Shown here in pieces: positions 1 through 8,204 of a stretch of 64,000 nucleotides of DNA. This DNA is from Micromonospora sp. DSM 45708 (GTDB lineage: Bacteria; Actinomycetota; Actinomycetes; Mycobacteriales; Micromonosporaceae): assembly GCF_039566955.1 (NCBI RefSeq), contig NZ_CP154796.1, positions 5,704,001 through 5,768,000 on the forward strand, read 5' to 3'. Within the stretch, counting starts at the first letter, position 1, and every line of letters begins with the position of its first letter. The notes beneath the pieces were generated by a model. That model was given only the letters and a program-made list of their open reading frames with translations, searched no databases and had not been told where the DNA came from. Made by a program: the position numbers and the translations under genes.

Positions 1-1596
1 GTTGCCAGGGCCCTCGGGGGCCGGGGCGGCGGCGCTGCCCTCGTCCGCGGTCGCGGCGGCGCTGCCCTCGTCCGCGGTCGTGGCCGCGGTGTCCGGGGTG
101 ATGCCGGCCATCAGCAGGCCGATCTCCTCGCGGGGCGTGTCCGGGCCGACGATGCCGATGACCCGACCGCGGTACATCACCGCGATCCGGTCGGCGAGGC
201 CGATCACCTCGTCCAGCTCGCTGGAGACCACCATGACCGCGGTGCCGACGTCGCGCTCGCGGATGACCTGGCTGTGGATGAACTCGATCGAGCCGACGTC
301 CACGCCCCGGGTGGGCTGGGCGGCGATGAAGAGCTTCAGCGGCCGGGACAGCTCCCGGGCCACGATCACCTTCTGCTGGTTGCCGCCGGAGAGCGTGCCG
401 ACCGCCGCCTCCGCCGACGAGGTCCGGACGTCGAACTGCTCGATCCGCTCCTTCGCCGACTTCGCGATCGCGTCCGGCTTCAGCGACAGGCCCTTGCCGA
501 ACGGCGGCCGGTCGTAGATGTCGAGCACCAGGTTCTCCGCCACGGAGAACTCCTTGACCAGGCCGTCGACGCTGCGGTCCTCCGGGACGTAGCCGACACC
601 GGCGCGCAGCACCTTCTTCGTGGACCAGCCGTGGGTCGACTCCCCGTCCAGCGTGATCGTGCCGGCGAGCGTCGGGCGCAGGCCCATGATCGCCTCGATC
701 AGCTCGGTCTGGCCGTTGCCCTGCACACCCGCGACGCCGAGCACCTCACCGGCGTGCACGGTCAGGTCGACGCCGTCGACCGCGCGTACCTGCCGGTCGT
801 CGTCGACGACCAGGCCGGCGACCTCCAGGACCGGCTTGCCCGGCCGGGCCGGCTCCTTGTCCACGGTCAGTCGGACGTTGCGGCCGACCATCAGCGCGGC
901 CAGCTCGTCCCGGCTGGCGGTCGGCTCGGCGGTGCCGACCGTCCGTCCGCGCCGGATCACGGTGATCCGGTCCGCGATCGCCTTGACCTCACCCAGCTTG
1001 TGGGTGATGAACACGATCGACTTGCCGGCGGCCTTGAGCGACCGCATGACGGTGAGCAGCTCGTCGGTCTCCTGCGGGGTGAGCACGGCCGTCGGCTCGT
1101 CGAGGATCAGCAGGTCGACGTCGCGGGTGAGGGCCTTGACGATCTCCACCCGCTGTTGGATGCCGACCGGCAGGTCCTCGATCACCGCGTCCGGGTCGAC
1201 CCGGAGGTTGTACCGCTCGGAGACCTCGGCCACCTCACGCCGGGCCCGCCGACGGTCGAGGAGCCCGGCGAAGGGCACCCTGACCTGCTCGGCGCCGAGC
1301 ATCACGTTCTCGGCCACGGTGAAGACCGGCACCAGCATGAAGTGCTGGTGCACCATGCCGATCCCGGCGGTGATCGCGTCCGACGGGCCCTTCAGCTTCA
1401 GCGGCTCGCCGTCGACCAGGATCTCGCCCTCGTCCGGCTGGTAGAGCCCGTAGAGCACGTTCATCAGGGTCGACTTGCCGGCGCCGTTCTCGCCGAGCAG
1501 GGCGTGGATCTCTCCAGGCTCCACCGTGAGGTCGATGTGGTCGTTGGCGACCAGATCACCGAACCGCTTGGTGATGCCGCGCAGTTCGAGTCTCAG
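1..1596 (-). CDS. BMP-type nucleoside/sugar ABC transporter ATP-binding protein (C-terminus cut by window edge)
   Basis: A double ATPase that would energise import by the membrane permeases expected beyond the window edge. The first ABC module has Walker [10 protein letters not shown] (about residues 35-43), an SGGQ-type signature degenerated to LPVGIQQRV and LILDEPTA. The second has the K-less GVQGNGQTE loop and LSGGNQQKV, the layout of RbsA/NupA-type proteins in which the two modules differ. The gene follows the BMP lipoprotein on the same strand, which points to nucleosides rather than pentoses. No ATG, GTG or TTG fits: the only start placed well behind the AGGAGG at 1602-1607 is a CTG at 1596, giving [12 protein letters not shown] as the N-terminus. 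The last ~25 visible residues contain a 9-residue TADEGSAAA repeat. The stop codon is not in the window. Function class is sure; substrate is inferred. Confidence 0.9.
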   Translation of the reverse strand, partial: MRLELRGITKRFGDLVANDHIDLTVEPGEIHALLGENGAGKSTLMNVLYGLYQPDEGEILVDGEPLKLKGPSDAITAGIGMVHQHFMLVPVFTVAENVMLGAEQVRVPFAGLLDRRRARREVAEVSERYNLRVDPDAVIEDLPVGIQQRVEIVKALTRDVDLLILDEPTAVLTPQETDELLTVMRSLKAAGKSIVFITHKLGEVKAIADRITVIRRGRTVGTAEPTASRDELAALMVGRNVRLTVDKEPARPGKPVLEVAGLVVDDDRQVRAVDGVDLTVHAGEVLGVAGVQGNGQTELIEAIMGLRPTLAGTITLDGESTHGWSTKKVLRAGVGYVPEDRSVDGLVKEFSVAENLVLDIYDRPPFGKGLSLKPDAIAKSAKERIEQFDVRTSSAEAAVGTLSGGNQQKVIVARELSRPLKLFIAAQPTRGVDVGSIEFIHSQVIRERDVGTAVMVVSSELDEVIGLADRIAVMYRGRVIGIVGPDTPREEIGLLMAGITPDTAATTADEGSAAATADEGSAAAPAPEGPGN

Positions 1597-1683
1597 CGCA
1601 ACCTCCTGGAGTGCGAGCGATGGTGCAGCGTAGCGACTTGCCGCGCAGCCACCACGCCGGGTGGGGTGTGGGGAAGAAGGTGA

Positions 1684-1733
1684 CCGGCCGCCCCGGGGCG
1701 CGGGGTTCGGACCCCGTACGCCGGGACGGCCGG
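1684..1733 (-). terminator. GC-rich hairpin between lipoprotein and ATPase genes
   Basis: CCGGCCG (1684-1690) pairs with CGGCCGG (1727-1733) around an inner GCGGGGT-TCGG-ACCCCGT hairpin. It lies in the 202-bp gap between the receptor and ATPase genes and has no U-tract. It could protect the receptor mRNA or partly stop transcription, giving more receptor than ATPase. This is inference from position and shape. Confidence 0.45.
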
Positions 1734-1798
1734 ATCGTGCTACCTGGTGCCCGCCGGCCCCGCTGCCGATGATCTCACCGCGGCAGCCGGCGGAGCGG

Positions 1799-2890
1799 TC
1801 ACTTGGTCGGCTGGGCCTTCGAGGTGACCGTGATGGTGCCGGCGGCGATGTCCGCCTTGATCTTGTCGACCTCGGTCTTCAGGTCCGCCGGGACCTTGCT
1901 GTCGAAGTCGTGGTACGGCGCGATCGAGACGCCGGAGTTGGCCAGCGTGCCGACGAAGCCGGGCTGCGCCTGGAGCTTCTCGCCACCGGCGGCCTTCACC
2001 ACGGCCTCCTTGACGGCCCCCGGGATGTTCTTGACGACCGTGGTCACGATCGCCGAGCAGTCCGGGGTGCTCTCGCAGCCGTCGACGTCCACCCAGACGA
2101 CCGAGTACTTGCCGCCCGAGGCCTTGGCCGCGGCGGTGGTGCCGAGCCCGGCGCCGCCGGCGACCGGCATGATGATGTCGGCGCCCTGGGCGACCAGCGC
2201 GTCGGAGACCTTCTTGCCCTCGTCCTGCTTGACGAAGTCGTTGGTGAAGGAGCCCTTCTGGGTGGCCTTGTCCCAGCCCAGCACCTGGACGTTCTTGCTC
2301 TTGGCCTTGTTGTAGTACGCCACGCCGTCGGCGAAGCCGTCCATGAAGATGGTGACCGGCGGGATCGGCAGGCCGCCGTAGGTGCCCACCTTGCCGCTCT
2401 TGCTCATCCCGGCGGCCAGGTAGCCGGCCTGGAAGGCGGCCTGGGCGGTGTCGAACTGCATCGGGTAGACGTTGGCCACGCCCGGGTTGGCGTCCACGAT
2501 CGCGAACTGCTGGTTCGGGTTCGCGGCGGCCGCCTTCTTGGTGGCGTCCGACATCAGGCCACCGACGGCCAGGATGAAGTCGCACTTCTGGTTGACGAAC
2601 CCGGTGAGGTTGACCTCGTAGTCCGCCTCGGCCTTCGACTGGACGTTCTTGATCTCGATGTTGTCGTTCTCCTTCTGCGCCTCCTGAAGGCCCTTCCAGG
2701 CGGAGGTGTTGAAGGACTTGTCATCGATACCGCCGACGTCGGTCACCATGCAGGCGCTGTACTTCTTGCCGCCGTTGCCGCCGGCGTTGTCCTTGCTGTC
2801 GTCCGGAGCCTCACCACACGCGGCGGCGCCCAGCACGAGGCCACCCGCCACGAAGGCGGAGGCGATCCGCATCCCACGCACAGAGCGCAA
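1799..2890 (-). CDS. BMP family lipoprotein, substrate-binding protein of a nucleoside-type ABC transporter
   Basis: Extracytoplasmic receptor (363 aa) that would capture a purine nucleoside or related ligand and hand it to the permease/ATPase encoded next. A lipoprotein signal is clear: basic start, hydrophobic stretch and a lipobox ending AAAC at about residue 23. The mature part has BMP/PnrA family features: [13 protein letters not shown] near the N-terminus, [10 protein letters not shown], and [17 protein letters not shown] start (2888-2890) is chosen because GGAAGGAGA ends 5 nt before it and because it opens directly on the signal peptide; the frame stays open further upstream but without a ribosome site. 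The downstream ATPase supports the role. The ligand is not readable from sequence. Confidence 0.9.
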   Translation of the reverse strand: MRSVRGMRIASAFVAGGLVLGAAACGEAPDDSKDNAGGNGGKKYSACMVTDVGGIDDKSFNTSAWKGLQEAQKENDNIEIKNVQSKAEADYEVNLTGFVNQKCDFILAVGGLMSDATKKAAAANPNQQFAIVDANPGVANVYPMQFDTAQAAFQAGYLAAGMSKSGKVGTYGGLPIPPVTIFMDGFADGVAYYNKAKSKNVQVLGWDKATQKGSFTNDFVKQDEGKKVSDALVAQGADIIMPVAGGAGLGTTAAAKASGGKYSVVWVDVDGCESTPDCSAIVTTVVKNIPGAVKEAVVKAAGGEKLQAQPGFVGTLANSGVSIAPYHDFDSKVPADLKTEVDKIKADIAAGTITVTSKAQPTK

Positions 2891-3148
2891 GACGTCTCCT
2901 TCCCATTGCCGACCGCGTCGTGCGCGGTGGCAGCCCTTGCGCCGGCCTGCGGTGTGCCGCCGGCGTCCCACGTTACGGACGGGAGCGTACGCCCGCGCCC
3001 ACCCACCGGCCGACAATCGTGCACGACTGTTGAGCGTCCGTTACCCCGGTGTAACCCTTGCGTGGGGCAGATCACTTGTCGGGCCGGTAGGCGTGCGTGG
3101 GCACGTCCCGAACGTCCGTTTCCCGCAGCCCTCCCGGCGCCTGGCGGA
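2891..3148. other. Non-coding upstream region of the BMP lipoprotein gene
   Basis: 258 bp between the lipoprotein start and the stop of the small membrane protein gene. I see the ribosome site of the lipoprotein gene and no clear promoter hexamers, operator palindrome or small ORF. Confidence 0.4.
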
Positions 3149-3490
3149 CTACCGCCAGAACACCGCGACCGCCGCGTTGAGCAGCGTCAACCCGATGATC
3201 GCGAGGAAGTGCCCGCGGTTCACGGACTCCCGCTTACGGGAGAAGAAGACCATGACGAAGATGAGCAGCGCGAGCACCAACTTGGTAACAAGCTTCGCCG
3301 GGGCCGGCTCGTCGCCGTCACGCAGGGGCGCGGAGAGTCCGAGACCAGTCAGGATCTGGATCACCGCCCCCCACAGCATGGCCGCGTTGATCCGCAGCCT
3401 GCCGCTGACGTACTGGGCGATCCCGCCGCCGAGCAGCAGCGCGAAGCCGATCAGATGGACGTAGAGAAGGATCAGTCGAAGAGCTTCCAC
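3149..3490 (-). CDS. Small integral membrane protein, unknown function
   Basis: 113 aa with four hydrophobic segments: LILLYVHLIGFALLLGGG at the start, AAMLWGAVIQILTGLGL, LVTKLVLALLIFVMVFF and FLAIIGLTLLNAAVAVFW, with a loop rich in charged residues between the second and third. The arrangement resembles small actinobacterial membrane proteins of the CopD/DUF2269-like type, but I cannot assign a family firmly. A GTG start at 3490 is preferred because GGGGGAGG lies 9 nt before it; an ATG nine bases upstream (3499) sits directly on that ribosome site. It stands alone between the BMP lipoprotein gene and the exporter-like gene. Confidence 0.7.
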   Translation of the reverse strand: MEALRLILLYVHLIGFALLLGGGIAQYVSGRLRINAAMLWGAVIQILTGLGLSAPLRDGDEPAPAKLVTKLVLALLIFVMVFFSRKRESVNRGHFLAIIGLTLLNAAVAVFWR

Positions 3491-3547
3491 GTCGACCATC
3501 CTCCCCCATCAACGACGCTGCGTAGTAGTCACCCCGGCGAGCTGCCG

Positions 3548-4537
3548 TCATACCGTGACCCGGGCCGGCCCGGGTCGCGCCGCCACCTCCCCGCCCACCG
3601 AGCTCCCCCGACCGACCAGGACCAGCGCCAGCCCGACCACCGCGTAGCCGGTCAGCACCGCCAACGGCCGGCCGGCGCCCGCACCGTCGAAGAAGGCCGC
3701 CGAGCGCAGCAGCGTGCCACCGGCGCCGACCGGCAGGAACTGGCCCACCGTCCCCCACGGCTGCGGCAGCAGCTCCGGCGCGGCGGAGACGGCGGAGAGC
3801 GGGTTACCCAGCAGGAAGACCAGCAGCGCGCCGAGCCCCAGGCCGGGCCGACCGAGCAGCGCGCCGAGACCCGCCACGGCACCGGCGGCGGCGAGCGAGA
3901 ACAGCCCGATCGCGCCGGCCTCCCGCCACGGGTCCCCGTCGAGCAGGCCGAGCCAGCCGTGCAGCACCGTCACGCCGCCGAGGCCGGCGAGCACCGCGTA
4001 CCCGAGCAGGCCCGCGAGGCGGGCGCCGCGACCGGCGACGAGCAGCGTGAGCAGCACACCGGCCAGCATGCCGGTGAGCGCCAGCGGCAGGAACCCGGCG
4101 GCGAAACCGGCCCCGCGCGGGTCGTCCGGGTCGGCCGGCACGACCGGCGTCACCGGCACCGGGCGGCCGGCCGAGAGCTGGCCGGCGGCCTCGGTGAGCA
4201 GGGCCGCCACGGTCGGGCCGGCGGCCGGCGCGGTGTGCAGGCCGACGCCGTCCGGGCCGACCACGAACGCGGCGTAGACCTCCCGGTCGCGCAGCGCCCG
4301 GTCGGCCGCCGCGGCGTCCGGCAGCGTGGTGATTCTGAAGCCGCCGGGGCGGGCGGCGGCCAGCCGGGCCGCCAGCTCGGCGGTCGCCGGCGGCGGGCCC
4401 GCCACGGCCACCGGCAGGTCGCGGGGCGCGAGGTGCGCGGCGGGCGCCGCGAACAGCGGTACGAGCAGCGCCTGCGCCAGCACCACCAGGCCGACAAGCA
4501 GCGCGGCGAGGGCCCAGGGGGAACGGGATCGACGCAT
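3548..4537 (-). CDS. ABC-2/YhgE-Pip-like membrane protein, probable exporter subunit
   Basis: 329 aa. One N-terminal transmembrane segment is followed by an exported domain of about 120 residues and then five hydrophobic segments in the second half. This is the architecture of YhgE/Pip and DUF3533 proteins related to ABC-2 permeases, including a late FLPVGAGGTLLRSAAFF stretch typical of them. No ATPase gene is adjacent, so it may act alone or with an ATPase elsewhere. ATG 4537 is chosen since AGGAGG lies 5 nt upstream; a TTG three bases earlier is too close. It is divergent from the TetR gene at 4637 and two palindromes lie between them, so it is the probable target of that repressor. Substrate unknown. 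Confidence 0.75.
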   Translation of the reverse strand: MRRSRSPWALAALLVGLVVLAQALLVPLFAAPAAHLAPRDLPVAVAGPPPATAELAARLAAARPGGFRITTLPDAAAADRALRDREVYAAFVVGPDGVGLHTAPAAGPTVAALLTEAAGQLSAGRPVPVTPVVPADPDDPRGAGFAAGFLPLALTGMLAGVLLTLLVAGRGARLAGLLGYAVLAGLGGVTVLHGWLGLLDGDPWREAGAIGLFSLAAAGAVAGLGALLGRPGLGLGALLVFLLGNPLSAVSAAPELLPQPWGTVGQFLPVGAGGTLLRSAAFFDGAGAGRPLAVLTGYAVVGLALVLVGRGSSVGGEVAARPGPARVTV

Positions 4538-4550
4538 CAACGCCTCCTAA

Positions 4551-4564
4551 AACGAATGCTCGTT
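4551..4564. promoter_or_regulatory. Palindromic operator, likely TetR site 1
   Basis: AACGAATGCTCGTT is an inverted repeat with 5-bp arms AACGA/TCGTT. It lies 14 bp before the exporter-like gene start, where bound repressor would block transcription. Its half site (CGAA / TCG) resembles that of the palindrome at 4611. Confidence 0.55.
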
Positions 4565-4610
4565 CTCTTTGGGGTCGAGCGTGCGCCACCGACCTGAGGT
4601 TCGTCAAGAA

Positions 4611-4629
4611 CGAACGTTCGCTTTAAGAT
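4611..4629 (+). promoter_or_regulatory. TetR operator site 2 and leaderless promoter
   Basis: CGAACGTTCG (4611-4620) is a perfect 10-bp palindrome just upstream of a TAAGAT -10 box (4624-4629). The GTG at 4637 starts 7 nt after the box, so transcription probably begins at the start codon itself. The palindrome sits in the -35/-10 spacer, an arrangement that fits autorepression. Confidence 0.55.
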
Positions 4630-4636
4630 GTGGGGC

Positions 4637-5224
4637 GTGCCACGCGTGTCCGACGAGCACCTCGCCGCCCGCCGCCAGCAGATCCTCGACGCGGCCCGGC
4701 GCTGCTTCGTGCGCGACGGCTTCCACCACACCTCCATGCAGGACGTGATCAAGGAGGCCGGGCTCTCGGTCGGCGCGGTCTACCGCTACTTCCCCAGCAA
4801 GAACGACCTGATCACGGCCATCGCCCAGGCGGTCATCGGCACCGCGGACGCGGCCTTCGCCGACCTGTCCACCGCCGAGCCGCCACTGCCGCTGATCGGT
4901 GTGCTCGACCGCGCCCTGACCTTCGTCGACACCCAGCTCGGCCCGGACGGCGTGCTGCCGCTGGCGCTACAGGTGTGGAGCGAGGCGCAGCGGGACCCGG
5001 TGCTGGCCGAGTTCGTCGCGGCCACGTACACCCGGCTGCGCGGCCACTTCGTGACCGCCGCCCGGCGGGCGCGCGACACCGGCGAGCTGCCCCCCAACGC
5101 CGACCCCGACGCGGTCGGCGCGGCCCTGTTCGGCCTGGTCCCCGGCTATTTCACCCAGCGCATCCTCACCGGCTACCCCGACCGCGCCACCTACCTGACC
5201 GGCGCCCGCACCCTCCTGCCCTGA
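4637..5224 (+). CDS. TetR family transcriptional regulator
   Basis: 195 aa. The N-terminal helix-turn-helix is canonical for TetR: ILDAARRCFVRDGFHHTSM then VIKEAGLSVGAVYRYFPSK, with the YRYF motif ending the recognition helix. The C-terminal two thirds is an all-helical ligand domain with no recognisable signature. GTG 4637 gives the usual MPRVSDEHLAARRQQ opening; an ATG at 4628 overlaps the -10 box. It is divergent from an exporter-like membrane gene and separated from it by two palindromes, so it most likely represses that gene and itself, responding to an unknown small molecule. Confidence 0.88.
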   Translation: MPRVSDEHLAARRQQILDAARRCFVRDGFHHTSMQDVIKEAGLSVGAVYRYFPSKNDLITAIAQAVIGTADAAFADLSTAEPPLPLIGVLDRALTFVDTQLGPDGVLPLALQVWSEAQRDPVLAEFVAATYTRLRGHFVTAARRARDTGELPPNADPDAVGAALFGLVPGYFTQRILTGYPDRATYLTGARTLLP

Positions 5225-5236
5225 CCCCCGCCCCCG

Positions 5237-5305
5237 CGATCTTGCGGTTGCGGCCCGCGCCTCACGGCTTTCGTCCCCTTTGCCGGGGCGCAATCTGCAA
5301 GATCG
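5237..5305 (+). repeat. Dispersed intergenic inverted-repeat element, copy 1
   Basis: 69 bp bounded by CGATCTTGC (5237-5245) and GCAAGATCG (5297-5305), directly after the TetR stop. A second copy in reverse orientation lies at 12387-12456; both share the CGATCTTGCGGTTGCGG end and the TGCAAGATCG end. It lies between convergent genes and could also act as a bidirectional terminator. Confidence 0.7.
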
Positions 5306-5320
5306 CCGGAGGGGGAAAGG

Positions 5321-7132
5321 TCAGGACAGGCGCCAGGCCTGGAAGGTGGGGCCGTCCGCCGGGAGCGTCACGGTGCCGTCCGTGGACGGGCACAGCGCGG
5401 GGGCGCCGCCGTAGACGTTGTCGGCGGCGGGCAGGCCGGTCAACGACAGCGGGGTGCCGGGGGCGCGGCGGGCCAGGGCCAGCACCGTGCCGGTCGGCGC
5501 CTCCCGGAGGAAGACCAGCGTGTCCGCGTCGGCGTGCACCCAGCGCAGGCCGCCGTGCCGCAGCGCCGGCTCGTCACGGCGCAACGCCAGCAGCGACCGG
5601 TACGCGTCGAACGTGCGCCGGTCCCAGCTCGCCGGCCGGTGCCACGGCATCGGGGTACGCGAGCCCTCCCCGTTCGTGCCGGTCAGGCCCAGCTCGTCAC
5701 CGGCGAAGATCACCGGGGTCCCCGGCATGGTGGCGAGCAGCCCGGCCGCGACCTCCTGCCGGGCCGCGTCGCCCACCACGGTGCGGATCCGGGCCGAGTC
5801 GTGCGAGCCGAGCATCTGCCACGAGTGCGTGTACGACCGCCACGAGACCAACGACCGGAAGGCGTTCATGGTGGCCAGCACCGCGTCCGCGTCCCGCCGC
5901 CGGACCCCGCCGGGCGTGCCGAGGAAGTTCGGCACCGGGGCGTCCCCGGTGCGCAGCCAGGACCACACCGGGTCGGTGAACCCGACGTAGTTCATCGTGC
6001 CGTGCCAGCCGTCCCGGTCCAGGTCGCCGGTGTGGTCGTGGCCGTGCTCGGCGAGCAGCAACGCGTCCGGCCGGGTCTCGGCGACCACCTCGCGCAGCAG
6101 CCGCGCCACCTCGTGGGTGTACGCGTCGGCGCCCCGCCGGCCGGTCATGTTCGCCACGTCCACCCGCCACCCGTCCAGCCCGTACGGCGGGCGCAGCCAG
6201 CGGCGCAGCAGCGAGTCCTCGGCGGTGGCGAACCGGCGGCGCAGCTCGGCGCTGCCCCAGTTGAGCTTCGGCAGCGACTTCACCCCGTTCCACGACTCGT
6301 AGTCCCCGCCCGCGAGGTCGAAGTAGTACAGGTCCCGCTCCAACGCGTCGACGTCGGACACCGCGGCGGTGAACCAGCGGTGCGCGTCACCGGTGTGGTT
6401 GCTGGTGATGTCGCCGAGCAGCCGCCAGCCCCGGGCGCGTACCGCGTCGGCGAGCCGGACCAGCGCCGCGTCGCCGCCGAGCAGCGGGTCGACGGTGTCG
6501 AAGCTGGACGCGTCGTACCTGTGGTTGGAGCGGGCCGGGAAGATCGGGGTGAGGTAGACCGTGTTGACCCCCAGCCGGTCCAGGTGGTCCAGGCGCTCGG
6601 TGATGCCGTCCAGGTCGCCGCCGTAGAACTGGCGGGGCGTGTCCGGGCCGTGCTCGATCACCGGCGTGTCCCAGTCGCACGGCACGGCCCAGTCCGGCGC
6701 GGTGCGTCCGTCCGCCGCGGCCGAGCGGGCGAACCGGTCCGGGAAGATCTGGTAGATCAGAGCGTCCCGGGCCCAGGCCGGCGGCGGCGCGTAGCTGACC
6801 AGCTTGAAGTCGCCGTGGTCCGGCACGTCGTGGGCGGCGGTGCCGGCCGCGTTGAGCCACCGGGCGCCGGCGTCGCCGTCGAGCAGGAAACGGTAGGTGC
6901 TGACCGGGTTGCGGACCTCGACGTCGGCCCGCCACCACACCTCACCGCCCACGGTGCGGTCGACCACCGCCTCGGTGAAGTGGGGTTCGCCGTCGTGGGT
7001 GGTGCGCAGGTGCACCTGGCGGACGTCGGCGCCGGCCGGCACCCGGACGAACACCGGGACGGTCCCGCCGAGCGCGGGCTCCTGCTCCGGCACGTAGGTG
7101 GCGGATCCGTCGTGGTGCGGCTGAAGGGACAT
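5321..7132 (-). CDS. GH13 alpha-amylase / neopullulanase-type glycosidase
   Basis: 603 aa, cytoplasmic by absence of a signal peptide. It would hydrolyse imported maltodextrins. Residues 1-120 form a beta-rich N-terminal domain like that of neopullulanase/cyclomaltodextrinase enzymes; the (beta/alpha)8 barrel starts at ALIYQIFPDRF (about 124). Conserved GH13 regions are all present: GDITSNHTG (about 240), nucleophile Asp325 in GWRVDVAN, acid/base Glu362 in LLLAEHG, and Asp445 in GSHDSAR. A short beta C-terminal domain closes the protein. It is the last gene of the malE-malF-malG cluster, 142 bp after malG, and is probably under MalR control. Exact specificity (maltodextrin, pullulan or cyclodextrin) is not readable. 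Confidence 0.92.
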   Translation of the reverse strand: MSLQPHHDGSATYVPEQEPALGGTVPVFVRVPAGADVRQVHLRTTHDGEPHFTEAVVDRTVGGEVWWRADVEVRNPVSTYRFLLDGDAGARWLNAAGTAAHDVPDHGDFKLVSYAPPPAWARDALIYQIFPDRFARSAAADGRTAPDWAVPCDWDTPVIEHGPDTPRQFYGGDLDGITERLDHLDRLGVNTVYLTPIFPARSNHRYDASSFDTVDPLLGGDAALVRLADAVRARGWRLLGDITSNHTGDAHRWFTAAVSDVDALERDLYYFDLAGGDYESWNGVKSLPKLNWGSAELRRRFATAEDSLLRRWLRPPYGLDGWRVDVANMTGRRGADAYTHEVARLLREVVAETRPDALLLAEHGHDHTGDLDRDGWHGTMNYVGFTDPVWSWLRTGDAPVPNFLGTPGGVRRRDADAVLATMNAFRSLVSWRSYTHSWQMLGSHDSARIRTVVGDAARQEVAAGLLATMPGTPVIFAGDELGLTGTNGEGSRTPMPWHRPASWDRRTFDAYRSLLALRRDEPALRHGGLRWVHADADTLVFLREAPTGTVLALARRAPGTPLSLTGLPAADNVYGGAPALCPSTDGTVTLPADGPTFQAWRLS

Positions 7133-7274
7133 GGGGGGTGGCCTTTCGCGTCGTACCGACAGGGGTGGGCGGGCGCCCGCCGCGGCCGGTCACCCGACCG
7201 CGACGGTGCGCCCCGCACACCACTCCGGTGTACGCCGACCCGACGCCCCTCGCCGCCGCGTGCGCCGAGGAGGC

Positions 7275-8204
7275 TCAGCCCTTGACCGCTCCGGAGGTGA
7301 GTCCGGAGACGATGAAGCGCTGAAGGAACTGGAACACCAGCACGGTGGGGATCGCGGTGAGCAGGGTGCCGGCGGCGAAGATGCCGAAGTTGGTGTTCCG
7401 CTCGGCGCCCTGGAGCATGGTCCGCATACCGACCGCGAGGGTCTTGGCGTCGGTGTCGGTGAGGAAGACGCTCGCCATCAGGAACTCGTTGATGGTGTTG
7501 ATGAAGGCGAGCAGTCCGGTCACCGCGAGGATCGGCGCCACCAGCGGCAGCATGATCTTGAAGAAGACCTGGGCGTGCGAGGCGCCGTCCATGGTGGCCG
7601 ACTCGTCCAACTCCCTGGGCAGCGTGTCGAAGAAGCCCTTCATCAGCCAGGTGTTCACGCCCAGCGCGCCACCCATGTAGAGCAGCAGGAGCCCCCACGG
7701 GGTGTTGAACCCGATGGCCGGCCACAGGTCGGTGATCGTGCCGAAGATCAGGAAGATCGCCACGATCGCCAGGAACTGCGGGAACATCTGGATCAGCAGC
7801 AACGAGAGCAACCCCACCCGCCGCCCCCGGAACCGCATCCGGGAGAAGGCGTACGCCGCGAGCGCGGAGAGGAAGACCGAGGCGAACGAGGCCCCCCCGG
7901 CGATGAGCAGCGAGTTCAGGAACCAGTGGGCGAACCCGGTGCGGGCGAACAGCTCGGAGAAGTTGCCGAACGACACCCCGCCGGTCGGCACCAGGGCGGT
8001 GGAGGAGAGGGTGCCGAGCGGATTGAGCGCCGCGGAGATGACGAACACCAGCGGGAAGAGACTGAACAGCACGCCGAGCAGGCCGACCAGATGCCGCCAA
8101 CCGACCTGGGCGAACCACCGGTTCTTCCGCCGGCCCGCGTGGTGGCCGACGGTCGCCGGACCGCTCGCGCCCCCCGTGCGGGTGCCGCCGGTGAGCGTGG
8201 TCAT
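7275..8204 (-). CDS. malG: Maltose/maltodextrin ABC transporter permease MalG
   Basis: 309 aa inner-membrane permease with six hydrophobic segments. The binding-protein-dependent EAA loop is seen as ELDESATMDGASHAQVFFKI with the conserved G, where the transport ATPase docks. The C-terminus LTSGAVKG is the usual MalG-type end. It starts with ATG 8204, which overlaps the malF stop by 4 bp (ATGA), and GAGGAGG lies 6 nt upstream, so translation is coupled to MalF. No MalK gene is next to it; as in Streptomyces, a shared MsiK-type ATPase elsewhere probably powers the system (inference from the family). Confidence 0.93.
   Translation of the reverse strand: MTTLTGGTRTGGASGPATVGHHAGRRKNRWFAQVGWRHLVGLLGVLFSLFPLVFVISAALNPLGTLSSTALVPTGGVSFGNFSELFARTGFAHWFLNSLLIAGGASFASVFLSALAAYAFSRMRFRGRRVGLLSLLLIQMFPQFLAIVAIFLIFGTITDLWPAIGFNTPWGLLLLYMGGALGVNTWLMKGFFDTLPRELDESATMDGASHAQVFFKIMLPLVAPILAVTGLLAFINTINEFLMASVFLTDTDAKTLAVGMRTMLQGAERNTNFGIFAAGTLLTAIPTVLVFQFLQRFIVSGLTSGAVKG

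Noticed and set aside
1661..4597. A 978-residue plus-strand open frame
   Set aside because: It is a shadow of minus-strand genes in GC-rich DNA: Arg/Gly/His/Asp-biased, no domain, and it spans three real genes and their gaps.
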